Source: Chara braunii (Eukaryota > Streptophyta > Charophyceae > Charales > Characeae). From it: a DNA stretch of 50,773 nt. Positions 1 through 9,554 of this stretch are shown here, piece after piece; position 1 is the stretch's first letter; each line of letters starts with the position of its first letter. A model generated the notes under the pieces. It ran no database searches and was not told the DNA's origin. It worked only from the letters and a program-made list of their open reading frames with translations. The DNA lies in NCBI GenBank assembly GCA_003427395.1, contig BFEA01000408.1, positions 497,312 through 548,084 on the forward strand, given 5' to 3'. The position numbers and the translations under genes are program-made.

Positions 1-285
1 GGGCCTGTGCCGAAGACTTGGTGTTGACGACATTCCCATCTTCCCCTCCTCTTTGTCTAACCCCCTTCTTCTTCGTCTGTGTATGGTTGGGGCTGGCGCA
101 GTCTTCCTGTGTGAAGCGCCAGACCCCTTTCACACCATGAAACGATGATGATGATGTATGTTCAGGGCTGCATTGCAATATTGATTGTTTGGATCATTGG
201 TATCTAAGTCTTCCACTAAGCTATCGTGTACTTTGCATTGAGAGGTCAGTTCTTGTTCTGGTCTGGACAGTTACAGTATGCAACA
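1..285 (+). mobile_element. LTR 3' portion, cut by window edge
   Basis: The segment matches the 3' part of the LTRs at 4458-5484 and 14397-15786. It has the same run: a GTTGACGACATTCCCATCTT block, the GCGCCAG motif after CTGTGTG, the GATGATGATG run, and a CATTGATTG...TTGGTAT block. It ends in TATGCAACA at 285, a CA-type LTR end. No primer-binding site follows, so it is more likely a solo or broken LTR than the start of a complete element. The 5' part lies outside the window. Confidence 0.7.
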
Positions 286-659
286 GCAAGACAAACCGGA
301 ACACCCAGATGTTGCTTCTTCAGTACATGAGGACAAATGTAAGGATGTTGAAATCTACAGCTCGGGGAATCTGTACTGAACCGTGGCCGATGGGTCCCCG
401 GCCCCCGTGAATGAGGCGATGGCCGGGGAACACCTCAGGATGGTTGCAACTGATATGGTTAGAAAGTCACGTTCAGCAGTTTTCTGAAGTGAGCTGGAAG
501 GTTCAGTTCTTTCAAATCCATTTTATTTGAAGACAGTCTGAATATCTGTGAACAATTTGAGGAAGAGCCAAGCATAGCACAAGTACAGGGCTAGCAATTC
601 GCTCAGTTCTGGGACCGGAAGGTGAAGAGGCCAGTTATTTCTGCTATCATGGTGCACGA

Positions 660-1571
660 ATGGGGGGGCCAGCAAGTGAGGAAAGAACCGTTGATTATGT
701 TAGGGACGGTGGAGCGCTGCCAGTGAGCATGGCTGCTCCTAATCAGCTACTTGTCACCCACTCAGGAAAGGCAGCGCAGGGGCCAGTGCTGGTGGAGAGC
801 TTGGGCAGAGAACTGTCAGTCAACTCAGCGGCATATGGACAGTCTCCTATCACTCAACCTGTGATGACATCTACAACAGGATCACATATTTTCACTGCTA
901 TACCGACTACAACATCTACATCTGCGACGATTGCTCCTGTGTGCAGTACGGAGGTATCAAACGAACTGGGAGCTTTGTCTATTCAAATGATTACTCCGGC
1001 GTGCACCACGATGACATCTGATGGAACCTGGGTGCTTAACAATCAATCATCGAGTTCATTGACATTAAAAAAGGTGATGGACGCTCCTGTAGGCATCAAG
1101 GAGATATCAAACAAGTCGGGAGCTGTCTCTATTCAGACGATTGCTCCGGCGTGCATTGCAACGGGATCTAACGAAACGGGGGGATTTTGCAATCAGGCAT
1201 CGAGCTCACCATCAACAGTATCGATGATACTTCCTGCTGCGGGTGAGCTGTCGACAGTTTTGCCGAAGCCAGCAGGGAGTGAGGCTCCTGTGCTTTTAGC
1301 GGGGATATTAATTGGCATCGCTTCACCACTGACGCTGCCTCCATCACCTTCATCAATTGCGCCTGTTGTCCCGACACTTGCTATGGAGGCTTTGCATGAT
1401 TTGGGGTGTTCTTCTCCAATCAGGGAGACTGCTTCTTACCTTCCATCAGGCAAGCTGGCCTCCGGATCTTCACAGCGATCTGTCCTTCTCGTCTTTTTTT
1501 TTTCTTTTTTTTTTTTTCTTTTTTTTTTTTTNTTTTTTTTTTTTTCTTTTTTTTTTTTTCTTTTTTTTTGA
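660..1571 (+). CDS. Unrecognised Ser/Thr-rich ORF with two internal repeats
   Basis: An open frame starting at ATG 660 runs about 300 codons, but its last 25 or so codons lie in a T-rich tract (poly-Phe), so the biological end is probably before 1490. I do not recognise the product. It is rich in Ser, Thr, Ala and Pro. A block of about 46 residues occurs twice (DNA about 945-1065 and 1104-1225), sharing the patterns GALSIQ/GAVSIQ, TPAC/APAC and NQSSSS/NQASSS. No signal peptide, membrane segment or enzyme motif is visible. It could be a gene fragment carried by a retroposon or a chance frame. The in-frame repeat and its length are the only arguments for coding. Confidence 0.25.
   Translation: MGGPASEERTVDYVRDGGALPVSMAAPNQLLVTHSGKAAQGPVLVESLGRELSVNSAAYGQSPITQPVMTSTTGSHIFTAIPTTTSTSATIAPVCSTEVSNELGALSIQMITPACTTMTSDGTWVLNNQSSSSLTLKKVMDAPVGIKEISNKSGAVSIQTIAPACIATGSNETGGFCNQASSSPSTVSMILPAAGELSTVLPKPAGSEAPVLLAGILIGIASPLTLPPSPSSIAPVVPTLAMEALHDLGCSSPIRETASYLPSGKLASGSSQRSVLLVFFFSFFFFLFFFXFFFFSFFFFLFF
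1493..1569 (-). repeat. Interrupted poly-T (A-tail of a minus-strand retroposon?)
   Basis: T-runs broken by single C residues, with an N at 1532. Read on the minus strand this is an A-rich tail preceded by a sequence (about 1570-1610) containing GCCTTGGGCACCGGGCCCGG. A similar GCCTTGGGAACTGGGCCC block precedes an A-tract on the plus strand at 5950-6000. The pair suggests two copies of one A-tailed retroposon in opposite orientation. Confidence 0.4.
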
Positions 1572-1766
1572 AACCGGGCCCGGTGCCCAAGGCTGATATT
1601 ACCAATAATAAGATTGAGGCCGGGGTCCTCACAGTCTGCTCGGAGTGATCGAACCGAAACTGCTGAGAGCCGGGCTCAGCGTCCCTCAAATGGTTATGAT
1701 GATGACCATGATGATACTGATGATACAATAGATAATGCTGCTAATGAGAATGATGATTCAAATATA

Positions 1767-2195
1767 TGAAAAAATATAGAAGATTATGCTATATCAGCTA
1801 TTCTGGCCTCCTAATCCTAGTACAACTCCTAGCCCTCCCTGTACCAGGACACTGTACCTCAGAGACAAAACCAACCTAACCAACATCAACCATAGCTGAT
1901 CTCTTCCTGCCTCCTTGCAGCCCCCCCCCGTTCACCACTGGAATGCCTTCCACCCTCAGCAAACCCCAAATCTCTCTACAAGGCCTCACACTCCTGCCAT
2001 TTACAGGTTACAGGGCAACGCCCCAGCTCCGGCCAGCGTTGTTCTGGCATCGGCAAACCAAGGGCACAGAACAGAGCAACTCAGTAGATATCAGTCCAGG
2101 TTCAACCATCTCTGAAGTCCTATATCCCGAATGTGGAAGAATGTTAGATGCTGCCAAAATTTCAGAACACCAAAAAGCTTAATATAACAATAATC
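1767..2195. repeat. Diverged ~430-bp repeat, copy 1
   Basis: This segment aligns along its length with 2293-2741. Shared landmarks are AAATATAGAAGA, TCTGGCCTCCTAATC, a poly-C run followed by a GTTC-CACTGG block, TCTCTACAAGGCCTCACACT, GGTTACAGGGCAACGCCCCA and CCTATATCCCGA. The copies differ by many substitutions and one insertion of about 30 bp. Both are bordered by GAT microsatellite. No convincing coding frame is conserved between the copies. Confidence 0.75.
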
Positions 2196-2212
2196 AGATG
2201 ATGATACTAATC

Positions 2213-2215
2213 ATG

Positions 2216-2264
<49 letters not shown>

Positions 2265-2274
2265 AATGATGATG
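2213..2274. repeat. (GAT)n microsatellite
   Basis: About 20 near-perfect GAT/ATG triplets separate the two 430-bp repeat copies. Confidence 0.9.
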
Positions 2275-2292
2275 AATATGATGATTAGTATG

Positions 2293-2741
2293 TGGAAAAT
2301 ATAGAAGACTATGTTATAACAACACTTCTGGCCTCCTAATCTTCGAACCCTCCCAGCCCTCCCTGCACCAGGACATTACATCTCAGAGGCAATACCCTCC
2401 TAACCAATGTCTACCATAGCTGACCTGTTCTCACCACCTAGACTATCCCTGGCCCCATAGGTTGTCAAGGCAGCCCCCCCGGTTCGCCACTGGATTGCCT
2501 TCCTCCCTCGGCAAATCCCCAGATCTCTCTACAAGGCCTCACACTCCTGCCAATTGCAGGTTACAGGGCAACGCCCCAACTCCGGCCAGCGTCGTTCTGG
2601 CATCGCCAAACCAGGGGCAAAGACAAGCAATTCTGTAGATATCGGTCCAGATTCGACCATCTCTAAAATCCTATATCCCGATTAAGGAAGGAGGCCAGAT
2701 ACAGCCGAGAATTACAGCACACCAGAAAGCATGATATAACA
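2293..2741. repeat. Diverged ~430-bp repeat, copy 2
   Basis: Partner of 1767-2195 in direct orientation. It carries an extra segment near 2440-2470 that is absent from copy 1, and again runs into GAT repeats (2742 onward). Confidence 0.75.
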
Positions 2742-3127
2742 TGGATGATAATGATGATGATGATGATTTTGATGATGAGATGATTCCTCCATTCTCTCCA
2801 TTCCCCTATCTATCCCTTTACCCTAATCCCGCTGGGATTTGATGCCCCAACCCCAGAAAAGAGTATTCCTCACAATCTGCCCGTACCCCCTCCAGTGTTT
2901 CACCACCCGCCTACTGATGATAACGATAATGAGGATGATGATGACGGCGGGGCTGGGCTCTCCCCCTCCCCCTCACCAAAATGTCATTCACTTGGATTTT
3001 GTTGATGACGAAGGACAACACCCTGAAGATAACGATAATGAGGATGATGATGACGACCCACTCACCTGCTAATGTGAAAGGCGAAGGATGCCTTGAAGAG
3101 CAAACTCTAATGATAACAAACTAATAA

Positions 3128-3159
3128 TGACGATAATAATCATCATCATAATGATGATA

Positions 3160-3191
<32 letters not shown>

Positions 3192-3408
3192 GACACACCA
3201 ATGATGATGCTCATGATGATGATGATGATGAAGACACCAATGATGATGCTCATGATGATGATGATGATGATGATGTCAGTAATGCTGATGATGATGATAA
3301 AGATGATGATGATGATCACGATGATGATGATCATGATGATGATGATCATGATGATCATGATGATGATGATCATGATGATCATGATGATGATGGTGATGTC
3401 AGTAATGC

Positions 3409-3449
<41 letters not shown>

Positions 3450-3460
3450 ATGATGACGCA
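3128..3460. repeat. GAT-rich microsatellite with GCT subrepeat
   Basis: Long imperfect ATG/GAT array with GATCAT variants and a pure GCT block at about 3409-3430. A short unit containing AAGACACCAATGATGATGCTCATG is repeated near 3190 and 3230. Open frames here (poly-Met, poly-Asp, poly-His, poly-Ile) follow from the triplet repeat and are not genes. Confidence 0.9.
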
Positions 3461-3525
3461 TGATAGCCATACCCACTCCGCTGGGCCCAAAGGAAGCTCT
3501 GGTTGAAAAGCACGCCAGCCTCCAT

Positions 3526-3604
3526 ACTGATGATGATGATGATGACGATGATAATGATGATGATAATGATGAAGATGATGATGATGATGGTGATGATAAC
3601 CGCC

Positions 3605-3651
<47 letters not shown>

Positions 3652-3712
3652 CAGCGATGATAAAACCGAAGATGGTGATGATGACGATGATGATGGTGAT
3701 GATGGCAGCTAA
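3526..3712. repeat. (GAT)n microsatellite, second array
   Basis: Imperfect GAT array with a nearly pure run at 3605-3655. It continues the low-complexity block from 3128, broken by about 65 bp of ordinary sequence. Confidence 0.9.
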
Positions 3713-3724
3713 TGATTACCCTTG

Positions 3725-4457
3725 ATACTGCCGCTGCCACTACTGGCTCCTGATGCTGCTGCTGCTGATGATGATAATGACTTAACACCTCACAATGTCA
3801 CATTGCCCGCGCATCTCTTCCCTTACAATCGCCTTCTGTATGTCGTCCCAGCTAACGTCCTGAACGCTACCATGAAGATCCCGCTCATGAGCGGGAGCGC
3901 CTTCGACCCCACGAGCCTGTCGTAGCAATTCCGGCGCACCACACTTAGAATGCGATATCCAATACTCCTTTATCCTCCTCCTATCGCGTCGCCACGTGGA
4001 GGACGATCGGCTCCGGGAGCGCCACGTCACACTCTACCAATGCGTCAGCGCATTCGTTGTGCCAGGTGGCACGAGCGCTCCTGCATCGATCTAGTGCTGA
4101 TGGCAGCATGAGATCGCGGGCAGCAGAACCTGCTTGCGGAGCGACTGGGGCGCAACGCTCCCAGTAGCGCTGCGCCCTTTGTCCTTCTCGCCTTTGCCAT
4201 TCAGCCTTTCGCACGTGGTGGCGTGGGGTAGTGTGATGGGAAGCGGAAGGCTCTCCCTCACCCCTCCTCCTTTCTTGGTTCTCGATTGTATTGCTCTGGC
4301 TGGCAGAAGGAAGAGGGGTGGAGGGGTGCTTGGAGAGGAAGCTTATCCACCTGTGGCTGATTGGTGTTTAGCTGTTTTAGTCTGATGGATCGTTTCCACC
4401 TTGGACACATGTGCTTTCCCTTTTGGCGTGTCCTGTGTTCAGATTCTGTAGCAGTGG
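3725..4457. other. Stretch with no supported gene
   Basis: GC-rich, with only short overlapping frames on both strands and no recognisable motif. Two adjacent minus-strand frames (3782-4030 and 3981-4214) are arginine-rich. I cannot assign them and do not call them as genes. Confidence 0.4.
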
Positions 4458-5484
4458 TGTGGCATACTGCGCAGCCACACGGGCCTGCAGGGCCCGACCA
4501 GACGGAAAATAAGGGCCCTCCAGGCCCTGTGTCGTTTCAGCCTAAAAGCCTGAAAAGGAGGGCCATTTTCAGGCCCTCATAAAGTCTACCTCCCCTGAAA
4601 CTTAGGCACCAGACCAGGTAGGTTTAGCGCAGGCCATTTTTAGGCCTGTTTCAAGACAACCTTTGTTTGAACTTCAACGCGAGGGTCTGGCACGATTCGG
4701 CATGGGCAAGAGCAGCCTCCCAGGCCGGACCAGCACTATATAGTACTGGTCCGCCATGCAGGCTGCAGGTAGTTCTCGGGCACTTCACGTGCAGTTCAGG
4801 AGGCAGGAGGCAGTCTTCAGGATTCGGCAGCAGCACTCTGTAGGAGCGCTGCAGTAGTAGTAGCTAGGAGTAGTCTTCAGTGCTGGGCGCTGTTAGGAGC
4901 TTACAGTAGCGTTGGGAGAGAGAGAGATGTGGCGGAGGCCAGGGAGACTTACCTGTGGTGCCATAGCTCCAGCTTCATCTTCGATGTACCTGCAACAAGG
5001 CGCCACCTTCACAGGTCAGTACTTGGCACAAGAGAGAGAGAGAGAGTTCTCTTCTTCCTCAAGTCCACCATCACCCTCTCGCTATCTGACTTCTCAGTAT
5101 CTACAGACTAAGAGAGAGAGAGAGATTTGCGACTTTGAGACTTGACAACATTTGGATTCAGACTCGACATTGGGACCGAGACATTGGACGAGGGATTATT
5201 TGGGAGGACCTATATCGAAGACTTGGTGTTGACGACATTCCCATCTTCCCCTTCTTCTTCGTCTGATCCCCCTCCTCCTCGTCTGTGTATGTTTGGGACT
5301 GGCGCATTCTTTCTGTGTGAGCGCCAGGTCCTTTCACGCCTTGCGATGATGATGATGTGTGTTTGGTCTGCATTGCGACATTGATTGGGTTGATCACTGG
5401 TATTTTAGCCTTCTGCTGCGCTATCCTGTACTATGTGAGAGAGGTCGGTTCTTGTTCTGGTATGTACCATTACGGTATGCGACA
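4458..5484 (+). mobile_element. Probable solo LTR of the B/D gypsy family
   Basis: It starts TGTGGCAT, like the 3' LTR of element D at 49178, and ends GCGACA. It aligns with element B LTRs through the CAGCCT...GGAGGGCCATTTTCAGGCCCT block, the TATA region, the GA tracts and the CATTGATTGGGTTGATCACTGG block. The flanks are AGTGG (4453-4457) and GGTGG (5485-5489), so four of five bases agree as a target duplication. No primer-binding site or gag follows. This fits LTR-LTR recombination leaving a solo LTR. Confidence 0.75.
4726..4753 (+). promoter_or_regulatory. TATA region inside an inverted repeat (solo LTR)
   Basis: CGGACCAG (4726-4733) and CTGGTCCG (4746-4753) are perfect inverted arms around CACTATATAGTA. 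The TATATAG is the likely core promoter of the LTR. The same layout occurs in element B and D LTRs with changed but still complementary arms. Confidence 0.55.
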
Positions 5485-6242
5485 GGTGGGGTGTCATGAG
5501 TACTGTTATACCTTGGTCATCATCATTTAGGGTTTGACTTGGTTTGATGATCTGTAGGACCTGGTACAGATTAGAATTTTCTTCCAATTAGTCTGCTCCC
5601 CTGTGGTTTGCGTCTGTGTTAACTACTGCTGCTCAGGGGAAGCTCGACCTAATTACTGATGCACTAAACTCTTTTGCCCTGTTATCATTCTCTTTGCCCT
5701 GATGGTATCTCCCCCACTCCTCACCGCGCAGAAGATTAAAGTAGGTGTAATTGAGGAGTGTAGGGCCGAGCTTGATTCTGCACACAACGGGGTTTATCCT
5801 TCATCACTGGGGAAGCAATCAATGTCCGGTGCTCATGTTATATTCGTGTTCTACAGCGAAGCTGTCTCCTGGGGAGCAGTGGCTGAGGCTCTTCCAGCCC
5901 TAATGGGAAGAGGCGTGTGTACAAGTGTTGTAATCAATTTCATAATTGGAGCCTTGGGAACTGGGCCCTTTGACGTCGGAAAAAAAAAGAAAAAAAAAAG
6001 TGTAAAAAGTTAGGGACGCTGGGCCCGCTGGGCCCGGTTTCCAGCAAGTGCAGCTCCCCACAAATAGATTGGAGCCATCGTCACCCAGCTGGCTGGGGCT
6101 CTTTCCACCCCGATGGAAGCAGTTCAGCTCTTAAGCAATCATGTTCAAGAAAAGAAAAGAAAAGGAAAAAAAGTAGTTCTGATTATTGAACCATTGCTTC
6201 CCAAATTTATGGACAAGAAATGGTTACGATTGAATGATTGCT
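5485..6242. other. A-tailed retroposon-like sequences, no supported gene
   Basis: There are two A-rich tracts on the plus strand. One (5980-6000) follows GGAGCCTTGGGAACTGGGCCC. The second (6145-6175, AAGAAAAGAAAAG type) follows a block that includes GCAGCTCCCCACAAATAGATTGG, which recurs almost exactly at 50124-50146. They may be 3' ends of short retroposons. The frame at 5702-6013 ends inside the A-tract and has no recognisable domain. Confidence 0.35.
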
Positions 6243-6351
6243 GTCCTTCTGGACATCCGTTATATTAAAATTGGAACAATACGGAGAAGACTAGCATAGC
6301 CCCTGCACAAGTAAGGATGACACACACATAATCGAGAAATGGTCCACATTT
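6243..6351 (+). pseudogene. U6 snRNA retropseudogene, degenerate
   Basis: It aligns over its length with U6 snRNA: a 5' stem-loop of GTCC-TTCT-GGAC type, AAAATTGGAACAATACGGAGAAGA, TAGCATAGCCCCTGC, AAGGATGACAC and ATCGAGAAATGGTCCA. It has small insertions (TA near 6261, TAA near 6312) and substitutions in the otherwise invariant ACAGAGA region (here ACGGAGA). It is followed by an A-rich tail (6353-6383). GATTGAAT occurs before (6228-6235) and after the tail (6384-6391), a candidate target-site duplication, though 7 nt separate the upstream copy from the U6 start. Probably non-functional. Confidence 0.8.
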
Positions 6352-6747
6352 GAAAAAAAAAAAGGGTTAAAAAAAAAAAAAAAGATTGAATACTCGCTTC
6401 ATGCCAAATCTGAAGCTAGGTATTCAACCCAGTATGGTAGCCTCCCTAGGAAAGGTCCAACGCTCCTGAACTCGTTTATCTGGGCCGTACATTACGGAGA
6501 ATCAACTATTAGGCGCAGAATAGGGATTCAGACTGTGGGACATAAGCCCCCAGGGCGAGGGCTCACTTGGCAATGCAGGGTTGCACCTTCCAGTGGATGA
6601 AGAGATTCTGTCCGTACCTAGATCACTGACGCTCAACGTGCATTCAAGAGGGTTGTTTGTGAGATGGAGGGGATCAATTCATGATTCATAATAAATAAGA
6701 AGAAAAAGAAACATTATACTGGAGCTGTAACTTTACTGTTGGTATCC

Positions 6748-7087
6748 AGCGGCCTAGCTCAGTTGGTAAGGCATGCAAGTGGCATTCAAGAGGACTCGGG
6801 TTCAATCCCCATTGGCCTTGTGTACCTTCCTCGTCAAGCTTGGCACCTGCCGCCTAAAGATAGCCCGTTGGTCCCCCAAACGGCATTGAGCGGTGACTGC
6901 TGATGTTCTTAATAAGGGGAGGGTACCGGAGGGGAGGCACAGTGATTGGCCCATCGAAGAAGCAGCCATTCCTTATGCTACCGGCTGCATGTTCCCTCAT
7001 TGGAGGATTGAACTTGGCCTGGTTGCTGCAGGGTTCCCCGTAATACTATGATGATAAACTAGAAAGGCCTGAAAGGCCGTCCTGTCC
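6748..7087 (+). mobile_element. tRNA-derived SINE, copy 1
   Basis: The head contains an A box TAGCTCAGTTGG and a B box GGTTCAATCCC, spaced as in a tRNA (6755-6807), so internal Pol III promotion is likely. The body aligns with the inverse copy at 7552-7933: TGTACCTTCCT-GTCAAGCTTGG, CCGTTGGTCCCCC, GGCATTGAGC, CTGCTGATGTTC, GGCACAGTGA, GAAGAAGC, TGTTCCCTC, CAGGGTTCCC, GTAATACTA, GAAAGGCCTGAAA. No long A-tail remains on this copy. Confidence 0.8.
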
Positions 7088-7551
7088 AGATTTGACTGGT
7101 ACTTGAATTGTCGGTTGGGCTTAAAGGAATGTCGGGGTCACCCAACTGGCAGCAGGAGGAGCATCCATGTAAGCAAGCCAATGGATTCTCATCAGAGCCA
7201 ATCTTTAAATAAAAGAGGTTCAGACCTGACAATCAATTGGCTCAGGTCTGAACTTGCTCACTTTATCCTCTTGCCGTGTGGTCCCAGTTGCGCGAGTTAC
7301 GAGATATTGCCCCTGATACTGGCCGTTGATCTTCTCTATCTATGGTCTACATCTCTTAATCTGTGCAAGTGGGACCTCAACCCTGGGGAGAAGATCAACT
7401 TGCCTGGATTCTTCATTCTTTACTGTACTGTAGATTATGGAGATCAATGTTTGAGTTCATTCATCTACTTCCATCTGGATGCGAACTCAGGTCTTTAACA
7501 GCTCATGGGCCGGCTTTTCTCGGGGCAAAGCTAGCCCCCCCCTTTTTTTTT
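7088..7551. other. Spacer between two inverted SINEs
   Basis: A frame of about 130 codons at 7103-7498 and a shorter overlapping one show no recognisable domain. A C8T9 run at 7537-7553 includes the A-tail of the minus-strand SINE. I see no supported gene. Confidence 0.3.
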
Positions 7552-7933
7552 TAAGGACAGCCTTGCAGTTTCAGGCCTTTCTCATTATCATTCTAGTATT
7601 ACGGGAACCCTGTAGCCGCCACACCGTGTTCAACGAGGGAACATACAGGGGCTACACCGAACAGTAGGTGCGATACCTGCTTCAGCAGGTGGGCGATACC
7701 GGTAGCATCAGGACTGAGCTTCTTCAATGGGCCTGTCACTGTGCCTCCCCCCCAGTCCCCTCCCCCTGTGAACATCAGCAGTCTCTGCTCAATGCCACTC
7801 TGGGGGGACCAACGGAATTATCTCTAGGTGGTGGGCACCAAGCTTGCCCAGGAAGGTACATGAGGCCAATGGGGATTGAACCCATGACCTCTTGAATGCC
7901 ACTTGCATCACTTACCAACTGAGCTAGGCCGCT
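7552..7933 (-). mobile_element. tRNA-derived SINE, copy 2 (inverted, A-tailed)
   Basis: Reverse complement of the copy at 6748-7087, with the same A box and B box (about 7875-7929 on the plus strand). It has extra sequence in the 3' half, a CACCTGCTGAAGCAGGT hairpin near 7674-7691. It ends with CTGTCCTT followed by an A-tail, read as T on the plus strand at about 7544-7552. The tail supports retroposition. Confidence 0.85.
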
Positions 7934-7988
7934 GTGCTCCCAACCCCTTGGCAACGGTTGCTTCTTTTTTTCTGTTTTTTTAACCAAG

Positions 7989-9057
7989 TGCAAGGAATAT
8001 GAGTGTGACCGATATACAGAAAACCAAGTTGCGAAATCACACAGATGTCCAAGTAGTTGTGTACAAGCAGAGAGCTCAATTGCACCGAGAATCCATCCAA
8101 ATAGAGCAATACAATGAAGTAATGAGCCAATGTTCAAGCCCTCAGGCCACACCAACACAGTATCCAAAGTCGCTCCTCTCTGTCTGGCGCCCAGCACCTA
8201 GCCTACTCTACTCGACTATCCTACCTACAGCTGTGTTCACGCAACAGGCTCACTTCGACTCTCGAAGACCAATGTACATGATGTCAACACCATAGCCGAC
8301 CTCTCCTCATGCACCAGGTACGTATCTAGTCACCCTCATTAGACCTTGATAACCCACACACTCGCCTCCTTCCCTGAAGACCACCAAATCGCCCTCTTAC
8401 CCCCTAGCGCCCAGCAGCCCGGCTATGGCTTCCAGCACACCGCTGGCCTTCAGCGCCCCACTTCACCTCAACGCGCCCCGCCAGAGCTCTGGCCGCAAGC
8501 AGCATTCAATGCAGCAGCGCAGCAGCGTGACCGCTTTGCTTGCCTGGGCCAGAGTGCCTGGCCGGGGCTGCCTCAATTCCTATATGGAAGTCAGCCTCAT
8601 GGATGCTGTGTGTGGCCTGGCTGGAAGCATTCCAGTAGCTTCCGGTTGGGCCTCAGTTCCTGCCCCCAGGCCCGAGACTACAGTTGAGGGCCTTGGGCAC
8701 GGCCTGAGTCTCCGGACTTGGGCCGTTTGCTGCATTTGCGCACGACCCCGGGGTAGGTGCGTCGAAAGTACTGCTTTTGCATAGGCCGGTGGCCACTTCA
8801 TGATGTATCGGGCCTGCTTTGTGTGTATGTGCCCAGGTGCAACTGCCAAGGCCTGGGCCAACTGTACGACGCAGCTTAGTGAGGCTCACGCGTCCACTCA
8901 ACCAACTGGCGGGCAACAGCCTGAATACCCATATATGAAAATGTCGAATTCTGACCTCTGATGAATATTCAGGCCCGCCTTCACTTAGGGCGGGCACTCG
9001 GCTTGCTGGGGGCCTCTGTATGTCTGATAGGGGGCCCGTGAGGGCTTGTTCCTCGCA
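7989..9057 (-). repeat. Element A 3' LTR
   Basis: About 1,069 bp, aligning with 24647-25773. On the minus strand it begins TGCGAGGAAC and ends ATTCCTTGCA. Many differences from the 5' LTR are transitions by eye, as expected of an old insertion. Confidence 0.85.
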
Positions 9058-9075
9058 TTCCATCCCCCTTAGCTT
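9058..9075 (-). promoter_or_regulatory. Element A polypurine tract
   Basis: On the minus strand AAGGGGGATGGAA lies directly before the 3' LTR TGCGAGG. This is the expected place for the plus-strand primer of reverse transcription. Confidence 0.7.
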
Positions 9076-9095
9076 CGAAAGTCCGCTGAGACGCT

Positions 9096-9506
9096 TCAGG
9101 CTGGTGCCTTCCCCTTCAGTTTCTTCTCATACTCGACCACTATCTGAGGATCTGTCTTGACTAGTTCCTCCCTCGTAAACCATCGATCTTCCTTATCCGT
9201 ATGATGCCTGAACCGTACTCTGTATTCCCTTGCAGGTTTAGGCGGGCTACACCTGCCAGCTGGCTTGGGAACAGGCATGTCTCTGTGCTCCAAGATATCG
9301 TCGACGTCCACGTGGCCATCCATGGTTGGGGCCAGCATAGATCTCCGTGATGGGAACTGATCCATCTCAGCGAAAGGAGCGAGGTTTGAGGCATGAAAAA
9401 CAGGGTAAGTGTGTAAGTGACCAGGGATACGAATAACGTACGAGGGACCATCCATTTCACTACCCACAACATCGAGAACTTCCCTGGGACTGAAATACAG
9501 AGGCAT
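9096..9506 (-). pseudogene. Element A integrase C-terminus with chromodomain-like end
   Basis: This is the end of pol. It shows a GPY-like region (DGPSYVIRIPGHLHTYPVFHASNL, read in two parts around the His-Thr-Tyr segment), then TMDGHVDVDDILEHRD and a segment with YRVRFRHHTDKEDRWFTREEL. The last part resembles the folded core of a chromodomain, which in chromoviruses directs integration to heterochromatin. The frame ends with TGA just before the polypurine tract. It is in a different frame from RNase H because of an upstream deletion. Confidence 0.7.
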
Positions 9507-9554
9507 TAGTTTCCTAGAGATGCCGAACTCCTGTCCCAGCTCACTAGCCTTAAC

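Noticed and set aside
3146-3788. Open frames rich in Met, Ile, Asp, His or Ser on both strands
   Set aside because: They are translations of the GAT/GCT microsatellite in different frames and have no independent coding signal.
7103-7498. 131-codon frame between the two SINEs as a gene
   Set aside because: No domain, no homologue I recognise, and it lies among retroposons. A chance open frame is more likely.
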